From an uncultured bacterium (lineage in GTDB: Bacteria; Actinomycetota; Coriobacteriia; Coriobacteriales; Atopobiaceae): a stretch of 19,488 nucleotides of DNA. A program made the translations under genes and the position numbers. Shown here piece after piece: positions 13,976-19,488 of the stretch. The stretch lies in contig CAJMNO010000031.1 in the NCBI GenBank assembly GCA_905214865.1, positions 1 through 19,488 of the forward strand. Direction: 5' to 3'. Below the pieces are notes generated by a model. That model did no database searches. It had not been told where the DNA came from and saw nothing but the letters and a program-made list of their open reading frames with translations. The stretch's first letter is position 1, and the number at the start of each line of letters is the position of its first letter.

Positions 13976-14928
13976 AGAATCCCCCCAACGTGCAGAAGAA
14001 GGTATGCGGTCATGCTCGCGAAGAGCATGGAATCGGACCGGTCGAGAAGGCCACCGTGCCCGGGCATGATGTTGCCGGAGTCCTTGACGCCCACCCCGCG
14101 CTTGATGCGCGACTCGAAGAGGTCGCCCACCACGGAGGTGATGCCCACCACGATGCCGCACGCCACGGCGGTTCCATAGCCAATCCCCGCGACGCCGAGG
14201 CGTGCGAGGATGAGCCACACGACGACGGTCCCAACGATGCCGCCCCAGAAGCCCTCGATGCTCTTGTTGGGCGAGATCTTGGGCGCAAGCTTGTGGCGAC
14301 CGAAGCGCGAGCCAACGAAGTACGCCGTGGTGTCGTTGAGCCACACCGAGCCCATCACGCCAAACGCGAGGAGACCGCCCCAGAACCCAGGGTCGGACTT
14401 GCGGATGAGCACGATGCACGCGAACATGAGCGAGGTGTAGATGGGCCCAAAGGCCGTGATCGCGACGTCGCCGATGGTCACACGCAGGTTGAACACGAAC
14501 CACACCGCGCAGGCGATGAGCAGGAGAAGGATCACAACCAGGAGGCCGTAGTGGGGCGAGATGACGGGCGCCAGCGGGAACAAGATCGCCGCCGTGAGCC
14601 CCACGATCTCGTTGGGCATCCTCCCACCCATGCGAGACATGCGATAGAACTCGGAGCAGCACAGCCACGCCATGGCAGACACCAGCACGGCGGTGGGGAT
14701 GACACCCCAGAAGAGGCACCCCACGGTCACGATGGCGTAGATGGCGCCCGAGGTTGTGCGGGTGATCATCTTCTCGGTCCACCCGCGGGCCTTCTGGCTC
14801 TTGAGGTTGCCGGAGAGCCTGTCGTCCTCCTGCTCCTCGCGCTTCTTCTCGAGCTTGTCGATCTCTCGGTCGATCGCGCTCTCCTTGGGCTCAGACGACT
14901 CGCTCGTCCCCCCGTTTGTCTCGCTCAC
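13972..14928 (-). CDS. cdsA: Phosphatidate cytidylyltransferase (CDP-diglyceride synthase)
   Basis: Makes CDP-diacylglycerol from phosphatidate and CTP for phospholipid synthesis, in the cytoplasmic membrane. 318 aa with about eight hydrophobic segments from residue 60 on. The CDS signature is complete at 273-299: SRIKRGVGVKDSGNIMPGHG then GLLDRSDS, preceded by KISPNKSIEGFWGG (217-230). The first 55 residues are an extra charged cytosolic extension with a probable short coiled coil (IDREIDKLEKKREEQEDD). GTG 14928 overlaps the uppS stop as GTGA with GGGGGT upstream; the longer frame to 15057 only mirrors uppS. Confidence 0.94.
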   Translation of the reverse strand: MSETNGGTSESSEPKESAIDREIDKLEKKREEQEDDRLSGNLKSQKARGWTEKMITRTTSGAIYAIVTVGCLFWGVIPTAVLVSAMAWLCCSEFYRMSRMGGRMPNEIVGLTAAILFPLAPVISPHYGLLVVILLLLIACAVWFVFNLRVTIGDVAITAFGPIYTSLMFACIVLIRKSDPGFWGGLLAFGVMGSVWLNDTTAYFVGSRFGRHKLAPKISPNKSIEGFWGGIVGTVVVWLILARLGVAGIGYGTAVACGIVVGITSVVGDLFESRIKRGVGVKDSGNIMPGHGGLLDRSDSMLFASMTAYLLLHVGGIL

Positions 14929-15722
14929 TTTGACACGACACCCCCAAAGCGCCTCTTGCGCGACTGGAACGACTTGATGGCGCGGAGCATGTCCCACCGG
15001 GAGAAGTCCGGCCACAGCGTGTCGGTTGCGTAGAACTCCGTGTATGCCAGCTGCCACAGCAGGTAGTTAGACAGCCTGAGCTCCCCGGACGTCCTGATGA
15101 GCAGGTCGGGGTCGGGCAGGCCGGCGGTGTACAGGCGAGACGAGATTGCCTCCTCGTCCACGTCGTCCGGAGCGAGCTCCCCAGAGGCCACGGCTTCCGC
15201 GACCAGGCGCGCGGCACGGGCGATCTCGGCACGGGAGCCGTAGTTGACGGCGAGGGCAAACGTCATCCCCGTGTTGCCGCTCGTCTCGGCAAGCCCCTCC
15301 TGGAACACGTCGTAGGTCTCCTTGGGGAGCGCCTCGAGGTCGCCGAAGAAGCGCAGCCTGACGTTCTCCTGGTGAAAGAGCGGCAGCTCGTTGAGCAGCG
15401 TGGTCGCGAAGAGGTGCATGAGGAGGTCGACCTCGTGCTGCGGGCGCTTCCAGTTCTCGGTGGAGAAGGCGTAGCACGACAGCACGTCGAGCCCCAGCCT
15501 CACGCTCGTGGTGACCGTCTCCCTCAGCGAGTCAACGCCAGCGACGTGTCCCTCGGACCGGTCGAGCCCGCGGGCCTGGGCCCAGCGACCGTTCCCGTCC
15601 ATGATGATGGAGACATGCGACGGAATGCGCTGGAGGTCGATGTCCCCCAGGCTGATGTCCGCCGGCGCCTCGGCAAAGTACTCGCGGAGCTTCCCCTCGT
15701 CTCGCTGCACCTGAAACCCCAT
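14925..15722 (-). CDS. uppS: Undecaprenyl-diphosphate synthase (cis-prenyltransferase)
   Basis: Condenses isopentenyl diphosphate units onto FPP to make the C55 carrier lipid for cell-wall synthesis. 265 aa. HVSIIMDGNGRWAQARG holds the catalytic Asp (D42); CYAFSTENWKRP, NYGSRAEI, DLLIRTSGELRLSNYLLWQ and YTEFYATDTLWPDF are all standard. Start is uncertain: ATG 15722 gives a normal length but only a weak ribosome site; the frame is open to 16016 through DNA that looks regulatory. First gene of the uppS-cdsA-dxr-rseP-ispG group, separated from frr by nearly 400 bases, so it probably has its own promoter. Confidence 0.93.
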   Translation of the reverse strand: MGFQVQRDEGKLREYFAEAPADISLGDIDLQRIPSHVSIIMDGNGRWAQARGLDRSEGHVAGVDSLRETVTTSVRLGLDVLSCYAFSTENWKRPQHEVDLLMHLFATTLLNELPLFHQENVRLRFFGDLEALPKETYDVFQEGLAETSGNTGMTFALAVNYGSRAEIARAARLVAEAVASGELAPDDVDEEAISSRLYTAGLPDPDLLIRTSGELRLSNYLLWQLAYTEFYATDTLWPDFSRWDMLRAIKSFQSRKRRFGGVVSK

Positions 15723-15752
15723 CTCGGCCAAGTGGTTATTCCAAACTGCGCA

Positions 15753-15880
15753 TTGTGCCAGAGTGTTGGCACAAGCATTTCCATTATGCGAGTAGTGTGA
15801 CATAACGATGGTGGGCGATTTGATTTGGGATGCACTTTCCATGGATGCACACATACGCTCGGCAGTGCAATTTATTTGCA
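15753..15880. promoter_or_regulatory. Repeat-rich control region upstream of uppS
   Basis: Within an AT-richer stretch: a perfect inverted repeat TTGTGCCA-N6-TGGCACAA (15753-15774); TTATG-N12-CATAA arms (about 15784-15805); a direct repeat GGATGCAC at 15828-15835 and 15843-15850; and TGCAA-TTTAT-TTGCA (15866-15880). These look like operator sites or a structured leader for uppS. I could not place a convincing -35/-10 pair. Confidence 0.45.
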
Positions 15881-15918
15881 TTCCATATGAGAGGACCGCG
15901 TGTTTCAAGGGTCGCACC

Positions 15919-15940
15919 GCCTCTGCATGCCGGCAGAGGC
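15919..15940. other. Perfect 8-bp hairpin
   Basis: GCCTCTGC-N6-GCAGAGGC, in the gene-free stretch between frr and uppS. No T run follows on either strand, so it is not a standard terminator. A similar isolated hairpin CCGTCCC-AAA-GGGACGG lies at 16056-16072. Confidence 0.4.
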
Positions 15941-16009
15941 ACCTCGCCCCGCAAGCGGTTTGCCCAGGCCACCCCTGCCGCCAGGCTTGATGCGGGCGCC
16001 TAAAGCAGA

Positions 16010-16037
16010 TGCCCACCCCTCCATCGAGGGATGGGCA
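16010..16037 (-). terminator. Likely terminator of the rpsB-tsf-pyrH-frr block
   Basis: TGCCCA...CCCTC-CATC-GAGGG...TGGGCA forms an 11 of 12 bp hairpin 78 bases beyond the frr stop. The minus-strand tail CTGCTTTA is a poor U tract, so termination may be partial. Together with the hairpin at 16056-16072 it separates frr from uppS. Confidence 0.5.
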
Positions 16038-16114
16038 CGCTCTCTCCTAGGTCCACCGTCCCAAAGGGACGGGCTGTCGCGCCAACTCAAGCGCCTATGC
16101 GCCAGTGGTGCGGC

Positions 16115-16660
16115 CTAGATCTCCATGACCTCCGCGGTCTTCTCCTTGAGCAGGGAGTCGACCTTCTTGACGTAGTCGTCCGTGATCTTCTGGACTTCCT
16201 TCTTCACGCGGGCCACGTCGTCCTCAGAGAGATCCTCGTCCCGCTCGGCCTTGTTGTTGGCGTCGCGACGGGCGTTGCGGATGGCGACCTTGGCCTCCTC
16301 GCCGTACTTGCTGCACTCCTTGGCGAGTTCGCGGCGGCGCTCCTCGGTGGGCTTGGGGAAGGGGAGACGGATCGAGACCCCGTCGTTGGAGGGGGTAATC
16401 CCCAGGTCGGAGGACTCGATGGCCTTCTCGATGGCCTTCAGGGCCGTCTTGTCCCAGGGCTCCACCACGAGCATGGAGGCCTCGGGCACCTTGACGCCAG
16501 CCAGCTGCGTGATGGGCGTGGGCTGGCCGTAGTAGTCGACCTTGATGTCATCGAGGACGTGCGCGTTCGCCCGGCCCGTGCGGACCTTCGCGAAGTTGTG
16601 CCTCAGCCCCTCGATGCACTTGTCCATGTGCTTCTTGGCAAAGTCACCGTACTCGCTCAT
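16115..16660 (-). CDS. frr: Ribosome recycling factor
   Basis: Splits post-termination ribosomes together with EF-G. 181 aa, near the usual 185. Start with long helix MDKCIEGLRHNFAKVRTGRA, then domain II (YYGQPTPITQLAGVKVPEAS) and VEPWDKTALKAIEKAIESSD, then domain I helices ending VDSLLKEKTAEVMEI. ATG 16660 has GGGAGG five bases upstream. It lies 10 bases after pyrH, the common pyrH-frr pairing. Confidence 0.97.
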   Translation of the reverse strand: MSEYGDFAKKHMDKCIEGLRHNFAKVRTGRANAHVLDDIKVDYYGQPTPITQLAGVKVPEASMLVVEPWDKTALKAIEKAIESSDLGITPSNDGVSIRLPFPKPTEERRRELAKECSKYGEEAKVAIRNARRDANNKAERDEDLSEDDVARVKKEVQKITDDYVKKVDSLLKEKTAEVMEI

Positions 16661-16670
16661 GAGAGCCTCC

Positions 16671-17390
16671 CTATTCGTCTACGACGGTGGTTCCAACGCT
16701 CTCGCCCCTGAGGGCCCTGTCAAAGATGCCCTTCTCGTCGAGGTTGAAGACCATGATCGGCATGTGGTTGTCATGGCAGAGGGCCGTCGCCGTCGCATCC
16801 ATGACGTGGAGGTCGCGGTTGAGTACCTCCATGTAGCTGATGGTATCGAACTTCTTGGCCTCGGGGTGGGAGACGGGATCCATGTCATAGATGCCGTCCA
16901 CCTTGGTGGCCTTCATGAGCACCTCGGCACCGATCTCGCACGCGCGGAGCGCTGCCGCGGTGTCGGTGGTGAAGTACGGGTTGCCGGTTCCCGCGGCGAA
17001 GATGGTGATGCGCCCCTTCTCCAGGTGCCGGATGGCCCTGCGCCTGATGTAGGTCTCGGAGATCGCATGCATCTCGATGGCGCTCATGACCCTGCACTCC
17101 ATACCGTTGTGCTCGAAGGTGTCCTGGAGCGCGAGGGAGTTGATGACCGTGGCGAGCATGCCCATGTTGTCACCCTGGGCGCGGTCCATGCCCGCTGCAG
17201 CACCGGAGAGGCCGCGGAAGATGTTGCCGCCACCAACGACCACGGCGATCTGCACGCCGGCCTCGTGCGCGGCCTTGATGTCGTCGGCAATCTTCTGGGG
17301 GACGCCGGGGTCGATGCCAAACTCCTTCGAGCCCATGAGGGCCTCGCCCGAGAGCTTGAGAAGAACGCGCTTGTACTTGTAGTCAGACAA
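16671..17390 (-). CDS. pyrH: UMP kinase
   Basis: Phosphorylates UMP to UDP in pyrimidine nucleotide synthesis; hexameric amino-acid-kinase fold. 239 aa, normal. LLKLSGEAL (10-18), VVGGGNIFRG (51-60), GDNMGMLATVINSLALQD (73-90), AAGTGNPYFTTDTAA and a final GTTVV are all present. Start is TTG 17390, set by AGGAGG six bases upstream; the frame is open to 17486 only through the control region. It has its own candidate promoter downstream of the tsf-pyrH hairpin. Confidence 0.96.
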   Translation of the reverse strand: MSDYKYKRVLLKLSGEALMGSKEFGIDPGVPQKIADDIKAAHEAGVQIAVVVGGGNIFRGLSGAAAGMDRAQGDNMGMLATVINSLALQDTFEHNGMECRVMSAIEMHAISETYIRRRAIRHLEKGRITIFAAGTGNPYFTTDTAAALRACEIGAEVLMKATKVDGIYDMDPVSHPEAKKFDTISYMEVLNRDLHVMDATATALCHDNHMPIMVFNLDEKGIFDRALRGESVGTTVVDE

Positions 17391-17449
17391 GTCGAGCCTC
17401 CTGTCACGTTGTGGTGAAGGGCACGCAAGCCTTCCACGATGCCCCACAG

Positions 17450-17458
17450 ATTCTATCA
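17450..17458 (-). promoter_or_regulatory. Extended -10 promoter candidate for pyrH
   Basis: Minus-strand TGATAGAAT (17458-17450) has TG-N before a -10 box matching five of six. No clear -35, as is common for extended -10 promoters. It leaves a leader of about 50 bases before the TTG start. Confidence 0.4.
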
Positions 17459-17512
17459 GAGGCGCCAACGCGCCTCCCCCACCCAAAGGCGAGCGGACGG
17501 TCTAGACACACA

Positions 17513-17545
17513 GGAAGGGCCGGTGCCCTGAGGCATCGGCCCTTC
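17513..17545 (-). terminator. Long hairpin between tsf and pyrH (attenuator-like)
   Basis: A 15-bp stem with one G-T pair: GGAAGGGCCGGTGCC (17513-17527), loop CTGA, and GGCATCGGCCCTTCC (17531-17545), 18 bases after the tsf stop. On the minus strand it is followed by TGTGTGTC, not a U run. It may lower transcription or protect the abundant rpsB-tsf message from decay. Confidence 0.6.
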
Positions 17546-17562
17546 CCCTGCTAGGAATCCCG

Positions 17563-18432
17563 TTACTCGCCGAATGCGAAGCGCACGAAGCGGGTGATCT
17601 GGATGGTGTCCCCCGTGGCCTTGTCGACCTTCTTGGCCAGGTCGGCGATGGTCATGCTGGAGTCCTTGATGAACTCCTGCTCGGTGAGGACGTTCTCCTT
17701 GTAGAACTTCTCGAGCTTGCCGAGGGCGATCTTCTCCTGGATGAACTCGGGCTTGCCGGAGTCGGCAGCCTGCGCCATGTAGATGGACTTCTCGTGGGCG
17801 ATGACGTCCTCGGGAACGTCCTCGCGACGGGCGGAGACGGGGGCGATGGCCGCCACCTGCATGCACACGTCGTGGGCGAAGGTCTTGAACTCCTCGCTCT
17901 GCGCGGTCTCGGGCTTGGAGAACTCGAACACGGTGATGTCCGCGAGCTTGCCACCGAGGTGGATGTAGCTGGCGAGCGCACCGTTCTCAACGGTGACGCG
18001 CTGGAAGCGGGCAATCTTCATGTTCTCGCCGATGACGTGGATCATCTCGGTGAGCTCGTCCTTGACGGTGTCCTCGCCCATGGGGAGCGCGAGCAGGGCG
18101 TCCACGTCGGCAGGGTCGTTCTCAGCGACGACCTTGGCCAGGTCGTGTGCGAAGCCGGTGAACTTGGGGTTGGTGCCCACGAAGTCGGTCTCGCAGGTGA
18201 GCTCGAGGAGAGCGCCGGTCTTGCCATCCTCGGAGACGTACGCTGCCACGGTGCCCTCGTTGGTGTCGCGGCCGGCACGCTTGACGGCCTTGGCGACACC
18301 CATCTTGCGGAGAACGTCGACGGCCTTGTCGATGTCGCCGTCGGCCTCGACGAGGGCCTTCTTGCACTCCATCATGGGGGAGTCGGTCATCTCGCGGAGC
18401 TGCTTGACCAGTGCGGCAGTAACCTGTGCCAT
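17563..18432 (-). CDS. tsf: Elongation factor Ts
   Basis: Nucleotide exchange factor for EF-Tu. 289 aa. UBA-like N-terminus (TAALVKQLREMTDSPMMECK, ALVEADGDIDKAVDVLRK), the core TDFVGTNPKF, and the second core repeat with FAHDVCMQVAA. C-terminal region has the coiled-coil-like EKIALGKLEKFYKENVLTEQ. ATG 18432 has AGGAGA upstream. It follows rpsB by 29 bases, the nearly universal rpsB-tsf pairing. Confidence 0.97.
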   Translation of the reverse strand: MAQVTAALVKQLREMTDSPMMECKKALVEADGDIDKAVDVLRKMGVAKAVKRAGRDTNEGTVAAYVSEDGKTGALLELTCETDFVGTNPKFTGFAHDLAKVVAENDPADVDALLALPMGEDTVKDELTEMIHVIGENMKIARFQRVTVENGALASYIHLGGKLADITVFEFSKPETAQSEEFKTFAHDVCMQVAAIAPVSARREDVPEDVIAHEKSIYMAQAADSGKPEFIQEKIALGKLEKFYKENVLTEQEFIKDSSMTIADLAKKVDKATGDTIQITRFVRFAFGE

Positions 18433-18461
18433 GTATCTCTCCTATCTAATGCGTTCGAACG

Positions 18462-19232
18462 CTACTCGGCTGCGGGAGCCTCGGCTGCGGAGGTCTCGAC
18501 CGCGGGGGTCGTCTCGCCGGAGGCCATCTCCTGCTCGGAGATCTGCTCCTTGCCGTTGCCGGCCAGGATAGCGTCGGCGACGAGCTCGCACATGAGGTTG
18601 ACGGAGCGGATGGCGTCGTCGTTAGCGGGGATGCCGTAGTCGACGACGTCGGGGTCGGAGTTGGTGTCCAGAAGGCCGACGACGGGGATGTGCAGCCTGT
18701 TGGCCTCGCGGATGGCGATCTCCTCGCGCTTGGTGTCGACGACGAAGAGCGCCTGCGGGAGGGTGCGCATGTCACGGACGCCGCCCAGGTTGCGCTGGAG
18801 CTTCTCGAGCTCCTTGGTGAGGACGGACTGCTCCTTCTTGCCGCGGGCGGCCATGCGGCCGTCCTCCACCATGGCCTCGAGCTCCTCGAGGCGGTCGATG
18901 CGGGAGCGCATGGTCACGAAGTTGGTGAGCATGCCGCCGAGCCAACGCTGGTTGATGTAGGGCATGCCGCAGCGCTCGGCCTGGGTCTGGATGGGCTCCT
19001 GGGCCTGCTTCTTGGTGCCCACGAAGAGGATCTTGCCACCCTTGGCGGCCGTGTCCTTGAGGAAGGTGTAGGCCTTGTCGGCGTCCACGACGGTCTGCTT
19101 GAGGTCGAGGATGTAGATGCCGTTGCGCTCGCCGAAGATGTAGGGCTTCATCTTGGGGTTCCAGCGACGGGTCTGGTGACCGTAGTGGCAGCCTGCCTCG
19201 AGAAGGGTGCGGATGTTGATCTTGACAGCCAT
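18462..19232 (-). CDS. rpsB: 30S ribosomal protein S2
   Basis: Small-subunit protein, 256 aa. TLLEAGCHYGHQTRRWNPKM, YIFGERNGIYILDL, KGGKILFVGTKKQAQE, INQRWLGGMLTN and the PVVGLLDTNSDPDVVDYGIPANDDA signature are complete. The tail after about residue 230 is a low-complexity Ala/Glu/Thr stretch seen in some actinobacterial S2 proteins. ATG 19232 has GGAGGT seven bases upstream. The longer frame to 19286 lies in the leader. Confidence 0.97.
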   Translation of the reverse strand: MAVKINIRTLLEAGCHYGHQTRRWNPKMKPYIFGERNGIYILDLKQTVVDADKAYTFLKDTAAKGGKILFVGTKKQAQEPIQTQAERCGMPYINQRWLGGMLTNFVTMRSRIDRLEELEAMVEDGRMAARGKKEQSVLTKELEKLQRNLGGVRDMRTLPQALFVVDTKREEIAIREANRLHIPVVGLLDTNSDPDVVDYGIPANDDAIRSVNLMCELVADAILAGNGKEQISEQEMASGETTPAVETSAAEAPAAE

Positions 19233-19366
19233 GTGTAAACCTCCGTTGGTTTGTCCTCCGCGTGATGTCATCCCCGTCGGAACCACCCGGGGCTTGGCTG
19301 CGCCCCAGGCACCATGGCCCGCGAGTCGTCACGCGTGTGTCTTGTCGCCATGCTTCTGCACAGCGA
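19233..19366 (-). promoter_or_regulatory. rpsB 5' leader
   Basis: About 134 untranslated bases between the promoter and the rpsB start. A GGGGC-N8-GCCCC hairpin lies at 19289-19306. Long leaders of rpsB often bind S2 for autoregulation (known in other bacteria); here that is inference only. Confidence 0.4.
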
Positions 19367-19372
19367 GTTCAC

Positions 19373-19402
19373 ATTATAGCAACGTGCAAACCCAGCTGCC
19401 AA
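19373..19402 (-). promoter_or_regulatory. Promoter of the rpsB operon
   Basis: Minus-strand TTGGCA (19402-19397, five of six) and a perfect TATAAT (19378-19373) with an 18-base spacer. The best housekeeping promoter in the window, as expected for a ribosomal protein operon. Confidence 0.8.
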
Positions 19403-19488
19403 CCCGCTCTCCCGCACATGGGCGCTCCACAAGTTGCCCTTGATTGCCAAAGCTAGTGCAGGAGGGGCTGCAGTAGGTCTGTCGTAGG

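Noticed and set aside
12686..14179. Plus-strand frame of 497 codons
   Set aside because: Antisense shadow of rseP, dxr and cdsA, with no family signal.
19268..19450. Upstream peptide gene in the rpsB leader
   Set aside because: The frame begins upstream of the predicted rpsB start point and across its -35/-10 boxes, with no ribosome site.

Overview
This window looks like chromosomal DNA of a high-GC Gram-positive bacterium, most likely Actinomycetota of class Coriobacteriia (Olsenella/Atopobium-like). That placement is inference. It rests on the GC-rich codon use, the use of GTG and TTG starts, the housekeeping order rpsB-tsf-pyrH-frr-uppS-cdsA-dxr-rseP-ispG-proS, and a secreted protein joining DUF5648-like and Rib-like repeats.

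Layout. (1) 90-1756: one secreted surface-type protein with a good promoter, a palindrome lying on its -10 box, and a strong terminator. (2) 1757-7651: an accessory region of lower and uneven GC. It holds a DprA-like plus phosphoribosyltransferase pair that resembles the ShosTA toxin-antitoxin defence system, a Phd/YefM antitoxin whose toxin seems lost or cut short, an intact MntA-HepT (MNT-HEPN) toxin-antitoxin pair, a broken HigA-like antitoxin, and an unknown 361-aa protein with a ribbon-helix-helix-like tail. Four copies or part-copies of a diverged, structured intergenic repeat are scattered between these genes. (3) 7770-8332: two tRNA genes (Val-CAC and a CAU tRNA) with terminators, and a small convergent gene whose reading frame runs into the antisense of the second tRNA. 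(4) 8454-19402: a tightly packed minus-strand housekeeping block read from 19402 down to 8454.

The housekeeping block links translation (ribosomal protein S2, EF-Ts, UMP kinase, ribosome recycling factor, prolyl-tRNA synthetase), envelope lipid synthesis (undecaprenyl-diphosphate synthase, CDP-diglyceride synthase), the MEP isoprenoid pathway (DXR, IspG) and a site-2 protease. UppS, CdsA, DXR, RseP and IspG form a sub-operon in which three of four junctions are 4-base stop/start overlaps with GTG or TTG starts. RpsB, Tsf, PyrH and Frr form an upstream transcription block with its own promoter and internal hairpins.

The most interesting part is 2137-6348, a small toxin-antitoxin/defence cluster seeded with an apparently mobile or recombinogenic repeat and lying near two tRNA genes.
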